Of a stretch of DNA of 64,000 nt, positions 23,904 to 35,905 are shown in pieces. This stretch comes from Brasenia schreberi (Eukaryota > Streptophyta > Magnoliopsida > Nymphaeales > Cabombaceae). Made by a program: the position numbers and the translations under genes. The stretch lies in the NCBI GenBank assembly GCA_036023115.1, contig JAYKKT010000089.1, positions 6,457,501 through 6,521,500 on the forward strand, given 5' to 3'. The notes beneath the pieces were generated by a model. It was not told where the DNA came from. It made no database searches and saw only the letters and a list, made by a program, of their open reading frames with translations. Numbering within the stretch: the first letter of the stretch is position 1; each line of letters begins with the position of its first letter.

Positions 23904-24092
23904 GGGACCACATCACTGGCTCACAGCCACAACGCTAATCATTTCTCTTTTGTATGTTTTCTCTTTTTTTTTCAAGTGCTAAGAGTGATCGTTCATTTTT
24001 TCCCATTAATAATTACTTCCCTAGATTTTGATTACAGAAGGCGCAGCAAAATAATTGCTGCTAAACCGTTTGGAGACACTGAGAAGCTGAAA

Positions 24093-26948
24093 ATGGCCTC
24101 ACTTCAATACTCTTTTGAGCTAAAGTGGGTTAGCTTAGTGGGTGTCATTTGGCTTCAAACACTTAATGGCACAAACTCAGACTTCCCTGCCTACTCTTCC
24201 CACCTAAAGTATCTTCTTGCTATCTCTCAAGTCCAACTGAACAACCTCGCCGTCGCTTCAGATGCCGGAAAAGTTTTTGGATGGGTTTCCGGCATCGCTG
24301 CTAACTGTCTCCCTCTATGGCTTGTACTGTTCATTGGTACATCCCTTGGCCTACTAGGTTATGGCTTCCAGTACCTATTTGTCGTCAATGAGCTCCATCT
24401 GGCCTATTGGCAAGTGTTCATGCTCAATATGTTGGCTGGCAACAGCATCTGCTGGATCAACACTGCCTGTTACATGACAACCATTCAAAATTTTCCTGCC
24501 GATAGCCGGATTGCGCTTAGCCTATCAACAAGCTATATTGGTCTGAGTGCCAAGATGTACACAACCGTTTTTGATGCATTTTTGCCACCAAGGTACATGA
24601 AGGGAGCATATCTGCTGCTCAATTCAGTGGCACCCTTTGGACTGGGCATTGTAGTTGCACCCTTTCTTAGGAGTTTCGGCACTTGCCATGAGCATAAGTA
24701 CATATATCAAGGTTTCATATTCATGGTTCTGGTTGCAGTTGTCACTGGGATATATGCTGTGGTTGGAAGCATATACGATAATATATCACCCAAAACATTT
24801 GCGTTTGGATTAATGATATTGTTGGTGACACCTTTGGTACTACCATCAATGGTTGCGGTGTGGAGAACAGTGCAAGACAAGTGGAAAGCTAAAGATATAA
24901 AGGTGTTTGATTGCAGTACAGATGAGATTCAATCAAGCCATGAACATAAAATGGCTGAAGGTAGGGCAGAAGGTGACGAAGAGGCAGGATTAATGAGGGG
25001 CGAGGAAAATGAGGAAGGTGGATTCACGGTGAGTGAGCTGCTGAGGAGTTTGAATTTTTGGCTGTATTTCATGACGTACTTGTTCGGGGCGACTCTTGGG
25101 CTGGTGTTTCTCAATAATTTGGGGCAGATTGCAGAGTCGCGCGGCAACTCGAGGACATCAACATTGGTCTCATTATCGTCGTCCACTGGCTTCTTTGGTC
25201 GTCTTATGCCCTCGATCGTCGACTACAACTCTTCAAGGTTCAACCTTAGTTTGACATTCTCTCTCTCTCTCTACTCTCGATTGTCGGCAATTCCTAAGTT
25301 TCTTGAGCCCGTAGAAAAGCTAACCCTCAGAACAAATCGCCTCAACTTGTCCACTTTGTCACAATGAAAGCAACTAAATTTTGAATACTAATTGACTTAG
25401 TGAAGATTCTCGATATACGTAATAAAAAAAAAATCCTATGATAAGTTGAAATCCTATTGTGCTTTTTGTGATCAATATGCGTCTATTTGTGTGTGTGCGT
25501 GTGACAGAGAGAGAGAGAGATTGAATTGCACGAATTTTTAATTAGACAACATCACCATGCTATTGTTCAGTTCGATTAATTGGTTTGGCCCCAGAATCGG
25601 GTTTTGAATTATTAAAATCCCTCCTGTACCGTAAATTAAAAGGTTTGATTTTTCTGGTTTGGAGAATCAATACTTCTATTGGAATTTCAAAAGCCTTTGA
25701 AAAGTAGCTACAGGTGGGATATGTTTTCGGCTATTGAATTTCATATAATGCCTCTCACAAATGATCGATTTAGCACAGAAGCCTGCCCATTTCGCTGCCC
25801 GCTTTGATGCACATATCTAATTCTTTGTACCCGTGTGTTTGTGTGCACGGGCAGACACGCACACAAAGAACTGCGACGTCCACCGACCATTCAATGCAAT
25901 ATTTTTGACGATTCTTCATTATATATTTTCATTTGAAAGTAAGATGTGTTCTGTCGTCATCAATACGTAAGAGAAAGCGTTTGGATGCACCCAGTTCCAA
26001 GGGGCGTAAGGATGGAGATAGACATGATCGGTTTTGGTGTCGGTTTTAATAGGAATCGAACCAGACCAAGAATTGTTTGGAATTCAAACATGTCAAACCC
26101 GGCATGAAGTCATGGATCACCCAGTTTGGTTCCGATTCTACCCAGTATGAAACTGACTACCTATATTCTCTTTAATTTGTTTAAGTTCTTAGTAATTCTA
26201 ACAAAACCTGAACTGACAGTTGGATCCGTTTACACGGAACCATTCATGTCTAGATGGAGGCGTATCCAGTACCATCTCTCATTTCATATATATGAGCGTT
26301 TCCTTAACTCATCGAGAGCAGTTTGCCCTAGATACGCAGCACCATATGTGTGGGTATGGTGTATGCAGCCACGCAAACTAATTCATACTTTGCTCAGGAT
26401 AGCCACGAAACTATTTTGAGTCCACGCGGAAGAATAACCACTACTGGATGGATACAAGCACCTCAGTTCAGTGATTGAACTCCTCTCTCTTTCTCAATGC
26501 AAGAATTTCTCGCACTAATTTTTATAGAAATTATGAATGCAGGTTGAAGTTTACTCTCCCAAGAACGATGTTTATGGCAACACTGATGATGCCGATGGTG
26601 GTGGCCTTCTTCTTTCTTGCGAGCAGCAGCACAAATACCACGCTCTATGTAAGCACAGCAATTCTTGGGGTGTGCACAGGAGCCATCACTTCCATCTCCG
26701 TCTCTGCAACTCCTGAGCTCTTCGGCACTAAGAACTTTGGCCTCAACCACAATATCTTGGTCATCAACATCCCATTGGGCTCATTCTTTTTTGGCTACAT
26801 TGCCTCTATATTGTATGACAGAGAGAGTGGTGGCACTGGAAATTGCTTGGGCATGCAGTGCTTCCGAAAGACTTTCATCATCTGGGGATGTGTTTGCTCA
26901 TTCGGAGTGCTGCTCTCTGTTCTCTTGTTTCTTGGGACACGCAAATAG
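24093..26948 (+). CDS. Nodulin-like / MFS membrane transporter (NFD4-like)
   Basis: Exon 1 is 24093-25237 and exon 2 is 26543-26948, with a GT-AG intron splitting an Arg codon, giving 516 residues. The N-terminal half has the Nodulin-like domain, with WVSLVGVIWLQTLNGTNSDF and ISQVQLNNLAVASDAGKVFG. An acidic hydrophilic loop (about residues 287-310) follows, then a C-terminal MFS half including TVSELLRSLNFWLYFMTYL, GATLGLVFLNNLGQI and the exon-2 segments. About a dozen hydrophobic segments fit a multi-pass membrane protein. Plant relatives include NUCLEAR FUSION DEFECTIVE 4 and other Nodulin-like transporters; the substrate is unknown for most and cannot be inferred here. The frame is open 39 codons further upstream, but the M at 24093 (MASLQYSF) aligns with the usual family start. 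A tandem array of 3-kb units ends just upstream. Confidence 0.9.
25238..26542 (+). other. Intron of the MFS transporter gene
   Basis: It has GT at the 5' end (after TCTTCAAG) and AG at the 3' end (ATGAATGCAG). It contains a CT run near 25258, a GA run near 25505 and, at 26010-26240, GGTTTTGGT/AACC-rich words of the same kind as 3240-3420. No coding sequence is seen inside. Confidence 0.8.
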
Positions 26949-29040
26949 TTAATAGAAGTTGCTACCTGTAAAATCTGAAAGCTAGTTTCTTTTTTCCTGA
27001 GCTCAATCTGCAAACTCACATAGTATAGAATTAATAAGCTGTATAGTGGAATTACTAAATGTTTGAAGTTTGTGGACCAGTTATTGTGCTTTATCATGCT
27101 CTCGCCGAGCATTTGTCTGTGAGCTCTCTTTCACCGAACGTCACAATGGGCCAGGATTTACGTACAAATTATATTAAATTGCATCTAACGTGGGATCTTA
27201 GAATGACACTAGTAGAAAGCCGGGTTCTTTTGATGGATGGTGATCTCTACACTCGAGCGGACGGTCGTCAACCATCAAATAAGATTTTTTGATGGGTGTA
27301 TCGAGAGAAAACCAAAATTAACTGTCAAAATCGCTCAATCGATATACCAGCCTGCATGACAAGGCGTTGCGACTGTTGTCAAAATTAACTAGCCGACATC
27401 TACGAAAGCAGAAAAGGACGGTTAAGACTGTGGCAAATAAGCAGGCTATTATTGAAAGAGTGTTGTTTTGAATTGTGAAGTAAACGATCGTTTGAAATGA
27501 ACACTTATGCAACCAGCACCTCAACAATAGCACTGTATTCTGATGCCTAAAGGTTGATGATTACAGCCATCTAGAAAATGTCATCTCATGGTTAAACTTC
27601 GGGAAACTAAAGAGAGTCGCTGACTCGCTGGTGGAGATGGCTGTCCACCAATCTGCTGTGCAGAGATTAAGATTGCTGCCAACAGAAGTTTATCATCTTC
27701 CAAAGGGAGATGCAGAAAGCACAGGATGTGGGCCTGTTTTCCTGTAAAAGGCAATTGGCCTTCCTCAAGAAGGAAAAGTAAAAAGAAACTTTAGGAAGCT
27801 AGTCTACAACATTATATATTTTGGATGAGGAGCAGCTTGTTGCTGCTGAGCATGAAGAGTCATGTGAATGTCGTATGGATAGGCAAGTTATAAAGAGTAT
27901 CATTACGAGCAATTTGATCTTATTTGAAGTTAATACTCCATAGGAAACCTCACCGATGGGAAAATTACATCTAATTGGGGAGGGACATGCTCAGGTAATT
28001 TTTATTAAGTCACAGATGTTGATGGACAAGAATTTCCTACCCAATAAATGATCATAATTTCAAAAGGTATCACTCTTCAAAAACATGCTTCGACCTTTTA
28101 AAAGGTAATTTATCCTAAGGTTCATTAGTACTGGCTTCATTTGTAAGATACACTTGTAATTGTTCTCCTTTCAGATGTTCATTTTAAATAAATCTCTCAT
28201 GCCACGAAATGAATGAATCTTGCTTTGAAAAGTATTAAGAACAGTCGTGAACATATGCACTGATGTCAAAGTTTCCAAAAGTTCATAAAAAATACAAACC
28301 TTATTTTCTACATTATTTAATATTCACAATGCCGACATAAAACAACAACCAATGGGCACAGAAAGTTGAGCATATGCTACCCACTTTGAATTTCTTCTTT
28401 CGAGAATATGCGGTTATAAGTTAGACTCTTACTATCTTACCGCAAGTGAGCTGTATAGAAACAAAACAAATATACATATGAAAACGTTTTCGTCTTTTGA
28501 GAAAATCAAGAGGGAATTGGTGCCTCGAAGCTCTCTACTTGACAATTATTAATAAGACTATTTATTGTGTCCAGCCTTACACTCTCAATGATCACTTCAC
28601 ATAATTTATCTCAAAAAGTTTTACATGCCAATACTGTTCACCCTCTGCCACTAAGAAGTGAACTGAATGAGAAATTTGGGCGACTGCTAGTGTCACGGAA
28701 CTTTGCTGATCAGGCCGTGAAGTTCGAGCCTTAGGAGTTCCAAGAGTTCCACCAAGTCCCATGTTGCGAACTCAACCTAAAACGCCACATATATCAACCT
28801 TAATCTCCTCATGCCCATTTATCAACGATTTGGGTTGAGCCATGGTTCCTGTCGATAAACTTTTCTGATCCCGACCCCCATATGATTTTATGAGCTTCGT
28901 TCGAATGGTTCCTGCAAGTTGTTTTGTTTCTTATTGTTCGAAAATTCAAAAACGACTACTTAACGGCATGAACGTCCCTCTTTGTAGCTTTTCCCAATAA
29001 TTTGCTTCTGACCTGATGAAACTAAAATAACAAATTAGAA
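26949..29040. other. Intergenic, with a CACTA-like end
   Basis: No gene recognised. At 27207 the sequence CACTAGTAGAAAGCCGGG, followed by GGACGGTCGTCAACCATC-like words, resembles the left end of a CACTA (En/Spm) transposon. No matching TTTCTACTAGTG end was found downstream, so at most it is a remnant. The rest is AT-rich DNA. Confidence 0.35.
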
Positions 29041-29286
29041 AAAGATTGCCAACGATACTTACCTCCATACAGGGACTGCTGCAACTTGTTTCGAAAAGGA
29101 CAGATTTATGTTCCTTTTCCAATTCTTACTCCAGTGAGTAGTTTCTGCTTTTGCAGTTGGCTGCAAAGATAGCCAACAATACTAACCTCCATACAGAGAC
29201 TGCTGTAACTTGTGCTTAAAGGGACAGATTTATGTGCATTCTCCAAATCTTACTCGGGTGAGTAGCTTCTGCTTTTGCAATTGGCC
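29041..29286. repeat. 124-bp tandem duplication
   Basis: Two adjacent units, 29041-29164 and 29165-29286, share the order GCCAACGATACTTACCTCCA, ACAGATTTATGT, GTGAGTAG and TTCTGCTTTTGCA with scattered mismatches. By eye they are roughly 85% alike. No coding potential is seen. Confidence 0.85.
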
Positions 29287-30933
29287 CATCAACAACTTGC
29301 AGCTTAGTGCTTGCAGTGACGATCATGAGGCACATCCGAGAAACAGCGTTTGAGAGGAAGGTGACCTGTTTGCTCCTTCTAGTGGACATTTAAGGAAAGA
29401 CGATGCCTAAGTAGGGGATGGTATTAACAGAGCAAGAAAAGTGGTTTTGCAGCAGAAAAGTTCTCATCGAGTTCAAGGAACACCGAGGTAAGATAAAGGA
29501 AACAAGATAAGCAATTTGGATTAGGGATGGATGATCTATTTGGCGAACATGCTACAACAAAATTTTGGTACGCCACGGACTATATTCTCAAAGGTATGCT
29601 ACAGTTTGCAGTTACTGACAGCCAACTCAAATATTTGATTTGAGCGTTTCTTACACAAAACGAAACAGAGAGCTGAGAAAAACACCAAAATCTATGTTTT
29701 TAACTTCACTCATTCAAATTCCATAGCAGTTTATGAGATGATATTTTACCATTCTAAGCTGAATGGGAAGGAAGATGCCCAAGTCGTGTGATCCCACATG
29801 AGGCACATTGTGCACCTGTCTACTTTAAGCACCTACCTAAATTCGACTGTTCAATAATCAAGTGAATGAATGAATGTTAATTAAACAAATAACAACCACA
29901 AGACGAGTTAAAGATGTCATACTGAAAGTTTGATTACCCATCAACCAACTGCAACTGCTAAAGCACAAAACTAGTAGCAGCTCAAATTATGCATAGAGCA
30001 TGTCAATAGCTGGTTGAAACATACATCTCCATTAATAATTAGACCATTGAAGGGGAGAAGTACGTCGATTGGCGGCAGAACAATTTTACGGAGTGATCCA
30101 CAAATTCAAGATAAGTTAAACTGTTAAACATACATCTCCCCGTAATGTACTGAGGTGAATGAGGAACGAAGCTCTTTAAGTTTACTTCCGATCAATAAAC
30201 TAATCTGCACTCAGGGTGAAAAGGAGATTATGAACCCAAAAAAGAATCTAAAAGCAGAATACTCATTCAAAATCCTTATTTTTTGAATGCTCATCGGGGT
30301 CATTTGTTTGGAGAGAAAATCAACCACTTTGACCTGAGACCAAAATGGGTGAGAAAACATGCTCCAAACTAGTTCAATTAATATAGGAACCAAGTATGAC
30401 ACTATAGTGCACAGTAGCCAGCTGCAATAACGAGCAAGACATGCCAAACACGTCCTGCGTTGGCAGCTCAACTGCCAAAATCACTTTACAGTGACATTCT
30501 TCCTATGTTTCCGACACTAACTCAGATCCCAGTCCAAATCCAACCCGAAATGATGGATCAAGCGAGACTGATCCGTTTACCACAAGAAGGCTTTCCATCT
30601 CAAAAGTACATGAAGAGAAGAAAGCTAGCAGAAACACAGAATACAGTAACAAATTTTTTTAGCAGGAAGAACAAAAATATTGCTACACTTGGAAAAAGAG
30701 GATGGTTGGCAAGCTGATGCTTAGGCATTATTTCACTTCATACAAACTTTTCCACTTATCATCAATAGCTACAAAGAGGAAGAAAAGACTCGGCCCCGTT
30801 GCAAGAAGTACATCCAAATTGCAGCTTCAGGTGGCGCATACTCACACTTCTGGCAACAACAGAAAAGAGAAAGGAAGCCAGATGCATACTAGAGCTATTA
30901 TTTAAGTTATTACGAACTGTTTGCGCGACGACG
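29287..30933. other. Intergenic, 3' side of the coiled-coil gene
   Basis: No further gene recognised. The segment next to 30933 is the likely 3' UTR of the minus-strand coiled-coil gene. Confidence 0.4.
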
Positions 30934-33652
30934 TCAAGCAGCCTCTTCTTCCAGTGCATTGTCAACAGTAACATGACTTTGAGTGGATTTCCCGTGGTCA
31001 ATGCCACCGGCCAGATAATTCCAGGCAACAACTGCGGCACCAATGGAAATAGCAATACTAACAAAACCCCAAACCCACCTCTGTCTTTGCTTTCTTCTCT
31101 GCCATTCTCTCCGAGCACACTCTGCAGAATCAGGATCAACAAAGCGACATAAATCACATCACCTCTTACAAAACCTTAGTACAGAAAACTGTTAGAGAAT
31201 CAATTAACAATAACTGGCATTGTTACCAAGAGACTCCTGATTCCTCTGGGACATCTCGCGGTTCACGGCTTCATAATACTGGACTTTGTCCTTCAGCCGA
31301 CTGACCTCAAAATTCTTAGCTTCAATACTAGGTTCCATTTCCAGCTCAATCTCAGCACGAGCGTACCCCCTCCCTATTGCATCAGACACATATCTCACTA
31401 CAAAGACCTGTTGCAGCTCGGCAATAGGATCCAACGCTGGATATTCATGGCAATCTCCAACGTTGGGTAGAGATGCAGGAAACGGGATCCCTGCAAGTGA
31501 TAATTGCTCAGCAACCCTCCGCCACTGACTTTTCATTTGAATAAGAGTATCTTCAGCCTGTTTCCGCCTCTCTATCTCGACCAAGAGACTCATCCGTGTC
31601 TCACTTAGTTCTTTTTCCAGATCAATGAAGGAAGTATTTGGCACCGGAGTGGATCCACCGTCGCTGGAGAGTTCTAGAGGAGTAAAGTGAAAAGTGCACG
31701 TAAGATTAAGAGAAAAAATCAGGCAAGAATACAAGAATATTGAGAAGCACACTCTCAGGGATAAGAAAAGTAGAAAAAATGAAAGTCATCTAAAGATGCA
31801 AACTGTAACCTAAATTTTTGAGAAGTCCAAGGAGTTGTGCACATTAGGTTGATTAGATTCTAAGCAACAATGACTCACTTGAAAGTTTGCCTCTCTCTTT
31901 CTCTCTCACATACGCACACAGATGCACACACTTTCATGCAAACTTATGCGAGTAGACATGTACCCGGCATACCTAACTACTTTACTATGTTTTACTGGCC
32001 AGACCACAATCTCACTAAAGCAGCTTGGAGTGGCTGTAAGTGCCTCTAGCATCAAGCAGAGATATCCTCGCCAACTCTATCCACTCAAGAGAAGACAAAG
32101 CTGCAAACTGAATAAAAAATACCACAAGATTTTTAATCAGAATAAAGGATGAAAGAGAGGTCGAGTTCCGTCAGTTAATTAAAGGTGATATTACCATGCC
32201 ATCAAGGACCGTACACAAATAGACCTACAAGGGTATGGTGTATATATTTTTGGGACATAACTGCCACAAAGTGCAACCTCTGTTTACAGATTATGACAAG
32301 TGGAATTAGAAGAGCTCATCATGTAATGACCGTTTTTGTCAATTAGGAAAAATCTTCTTCAAAGAAGGTACTCGTCTCATTCTCTAAGGACTTCCTCTCA
32401 TATAATCTTCAGCTAATCTAGCCATGTCCGGTTTTAAGTGAGATGTTATTAACTCAGACGCGCACAAGGTATAGTCAACTCCGTACAGGAGTCAAAGGAT
32501 GCAAGATGTAGAGAAACACATCTATTATGTCTTTTTGCGGATTTTGATCATCGGATCATCCTCTCAAAGGGAGTATACTATATAATATCACAATTACATT
32601 GAAACTACAAAATCGTAGAAGTAAAGGAACGGGGATCAATGACGATTGGTCCTCGCAGAGAACCTATTCTGCGTTTCTTCTCCATACCAAGTTCTCAAAG
32701 TTAGTACTTCCTTATGTATCTTTGTGCAGACGACTGTACGAAACAACCCTTTGTTCATACATTCTTCAATTCTTTTTTTGCAGATCACAACAAAGAGTAT
32801 GACACTTTTGGTTCCTTAAAAGGAAAAGCTTGAAAACTTCAAACTTTTGAATTAGAAGATTTGAACAACAACCCACAAAGCATCGAACTTCCATTATAAC
32901 AGAGATTTAAATATTGTCCCCCTCTCAGTATCGAAACCATCAATTGCAAGTAGAATTCCTCATCAACTAGCAATGACGAACGTGTCCACAGATTGAATAA
33001 TACTGGAAGGCAAAGAAGGTAATCAAAAGCAAAGCAAAGAGCAACCCTTCATACCTTCATACGCATCAAAGAACTCCCCATTTATCTGCGTCTGAGACTT
33101 CTGCGACGCATCAACCACGCCACGATCCTCAATCTGGGACTTCCGATTAACGCCCACCGGGCTCCTAGATTCCACCGGATGACCCAAAAGCTTATCATGT
33201 CGCCCCAAATCGGACGCCAAACGGTCGAGAACGGCTCCAACCCTTTCCTCCCCTCCATCTACATTTGGACCCAGTCCGCATTCCTTCACAGCAGCCCCAC
33301 CGTCAACTCCGGCGGGATCTCCGGTTCGCCGGTGGTTGGTACCGCCATTATCAGCGGCGTTCCGTTGGGCCTTTTGGAGGCAGGGGCCTCGTCGCTTGTG
33401 ATTAACGACGTAGGGAGATGGAGTAAACGAAGAGGGAGAATCGGGGACGGGGGTCGCTTCGGGCGTCCTGTAGAGGACAGGCGACGGAAAGAAGGGCGGA
33501 GGAGGCGGCGGCGGTTTCCGGCTAGGCATCGTGAGCGCCCTCCTCCCCATCTTCGGCCGCTCCGGTGCTCGCTGTGCGGCCGTTGGCTTCTCAGTGGTGG
33601 CACTTTCGGGCTCGAGAAGCCTGTCCAACGCGATTGTGGTGAACGTCGGCAT
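30934..33652 (-). CDS. Plant coiled-coil protein with C-terminal membrane anchor
   Basis: Exons on the minus strand are 33652-33055, 31673-31227 and 31121-30934. Both introns are GT-AG in the same phase, each splitting a Glu codon, and the joined frame gives 410 residues. The N-terminal third is basic and proline-rich (seven Pro at residues 47-53) and looks disordered. The middle is helical and charged (LEKELSETRMSLLVEIERRK, then FEVSRLKDKVQYYEAVNREM), a likely coiled coil. A basic cluster (RREWQRRKQRQR, residues 352-363) precedes one hydrophobic segment (residues 365-385) and a 25-residue acidic tail. That order predicts a cytosolic N terminus and a tail-anchor-like topology. It resembles conserved uncharacterised plant proteins, but I cannot name the family. 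The start at 33652 is the first ATG in frame. An antisense open frame in the GC-rich exon 1 is a shadow. Confidence 0.82.
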
Positions 33653-34232
33653 CGTTTCCGATCGACCCACTTACAAAACGTAGTTCCTTCAGAAGACGGA
33701 AGGGAAAGAAAGACGGTTGCTAGGAATCGGAAGCCGTGGATTAAGGAAGATAAAAGATTGCAAGGGGAACGTGGAAGAAGAGGAAGAAGATCCCGAGGGA
33801 ATGAAACGAAGAGTAAACTCGTTTTCTTCCGTCTCTTTCGTGGGTGTTTGATTCCACCGCCACAACGCAACGGATCGTGGAATTCGTAATGGAAATAGAA
33901 GAGAGGAGCACGCGTTGTCCATCCCTCCACATGGCAAATCCGGTTACTGGGTCAGATATACTTGAAGAACCGACTTGTTTTGGGTTTTGGTCGACCCAAT
34001 TGTGTTTAAAATACACTTTATATATAAGTCAGTTTCGTGTTGGGTAGGGGTCAACCTGACACCAGCTCGACTTTTGTCAGGTCACCTTTCCCTGACCCCA
34101 GATCTGACTTGAAGTGCTTAAAACTTGATGCAGACCCACATTTTTTGGATTGGGTCTAGATTGGGTTGTCAAAATTGAGTCCAGAATTGTCCGGTCTAAT
34201 TGTATGTGTGTATCAATATAAAATATGCGTAC

Positions 34233-34263
<31 letters not shown>

Positions 34264-34327
34264 TATGTTGGTCTTAACATGCATGAATATACTGATGTAT
34301 TGGTTGTATGTACATGCATCCACACAC

Positions 34328-34358
<31 letters not shown>

Positions 34359-34591
34359 AAGAGAGAGAGGAGTAGTTCTAAATACATATTTGAGTGCGTA
34401 ATCATGCATATACATTTTTATCATTCGATCCTTGAGATAAACTCTTAAGGTGATAAAGCAAAAAATTATTTAATGATGTACAAAAGCACAACAATAATTT
34501 TGTACTTTTTAATTCAAATCTTTAAAGATAATCATGTCAAACAATTAAGATATGTATTCATGATTATACACTGCATTTACAACTACTCTTT

Positions 34592-34686
<95 letters not shown>

Positions 34687-35580
34687 TCAAGTTTTTGAAC
34701 TCGAGCTTCATAATTGTAGCGTGTTTGAGAGTGGTTTTACAAATTTGTCTTTCTTTGGGATACATATTTGTATTTGGGGGTACGTACACATGCATAGATG
34801 TTTATAGATAGGTCCATTTGGCCGTCCACATTTTGTGTGCTTCACGGCTACTGAATAAAGGGATCGTCTCCGATCTACACCGACGCATTGATGAATGATA
34901 GTGATTCTCAACCATATCTTGTATAATCAAGTCATACACTTGGGCTTTATGAGTGTCATGACTTGTGATTTTCAGAAAAAATAGTCGTGAAATGGGTTTG
35001 GAATACCCAAACACCTTCAAGTTGGCTATTTCTTCCGATGTTTATGCTGAGTTTTATAAGTCAAGGAGGCCAGCAACTTGATTGGTAATCCTTACAAAAA
35101 CCAGACTTAGTTTTCAGAAAAAAAATGTGTAAATAGTTTACCTCGATATTTTCTTTAACATAAGATGACATGTCTATATCCAATCTTCAATCTTGTACCT
35201 GACGTCGTTATTAAATACAAAACCATCATCACCTTTACAATGAGAGACAATTCGGGCCGTTGGCATAGTCGGAAAACAAACTTGATTCCGATTGTTTCGC
35301 CAGTGAGAAAGGAAAATGCCATCAAAAAGTTTTTTATGGAATAATTTTATTTCGACTGTCCAAACAGTCGGAGTTTTAGTCATGGCAATCGCAATAATGT
35401 ACGGAATATGAAATATCATGCACCTAGAGGAAACCTTTTATGGAGTTTGAATTTGCACTGCAAGCTTATTAATTTATTCAAGTTTTCATTTTAAGCATTT
35501 ACCATTAAAATTAACAAACAGAAACCTTGTGTAATCTTCTCACATAACGTGGCTCAAGGGAGAGACCTGATATGGCTAAT
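33653..35580. other. Upstream region of the coiled-coil gene and spacer
   Basis: The first 250 bases are purine-rich on the plus strand and are probably the 5' leader and promoter of the minus-strand gene. From 33940 to 34190 there are GGGTC/GACCC-rich words of a degenerate dispersed type. TA and GA microsatellites lie at 34231-34262, 34330-34370 and 34590-34684. No gene is seen. Confidence 0.45.
34590..34684. repeat. (TC)n(TA)n microsatellite
   Basis: A TC run passes into TA repeats interrupted by GTATA units over about 95 bases. The open frames crossing it are artefacts of the repeat (poly Ile-Tyr). Confidence 0.92.
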
Positions 35581-35905
35581 GCCCATGGCAATTTCTCAAC
35601 CTGAAAGCCCGACTTCCCTTTGCATCAGGCCAAAGAAATCAGGGGGCTCAGTATAAGAGAACTGCAGATGCTGAACCAAGCCTGCATTATGAAAATGAGG
35701 TGCTGGGGGACGACTCCTTGGAGAGAAACACTAATGAAGGAATATGGCAGAGGCACTGATATTGGGGAGGCAATTATATGTAAGCCAAATTAATCAATAA
35801 ACCAGAGCTTGATTTGGGATGTACACAATGGTGAAAAGGAGAACTTTTGGGTAGATAAGTGTGTGAGTAGATTGGCTGACTTCATTCTCCACTGTTATTT
35901 TCTTA
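35581..35905 (+). mobile_element. L1-type LINE remnant, C-terminal part
   Basis: The translation contains KEIRGLSIRELQMLNQACIM and, further on, WDVHNGEKENFWVDKCVSRL. These resemble the conserved end of plant L1-type LINE proteins: a GG-LGI-L-N-ALL-KW block followed by a W-G-G-FW-D-W block near the zinc-binding region. A stop and a frame change separate them. It is a short decayed piece without ends or a tail. Confidence 0.55.

Larger units (their letters stand above)
22272..23972. repeat. Tandem unit C, interior replaced
   Basis: Copy C matches the start of A and B from 22272 to about 22978 (through GCCACTGAG and GTGAAACCA-like words), then jumps to the end of the unit at 23904-23972 (CACTGGCTCACAGCCACAACGC). 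The missing interior, about 2.2 kb, is replaced by an RTE LINE fragment and a scrambled segment (22979-23903). The copy ends about 120 bases before the ATG of the MFS gene. Confidence 0.88.

Noticed and set aside
16360..23972. CRISPR-like or satellite array
   Set aside because: The repeats are 3-kb segmental copies in a plant genome, not short regularly spaced repeats.
23976..24092. Thirty-nine-codon extension before the MFS start
   Set aside because: The extension overlaps the sequence following the tandem array and is not like the family; MASLQYSF aligns with usual starts.
33179..33889. Long plus-strand open frame opposite exon 1 of the coiled-coil gene
   Set aside because: It is antisense to a well-spliced exon, is Arg-rich because of GC-rich complementarity, and has no family signature.
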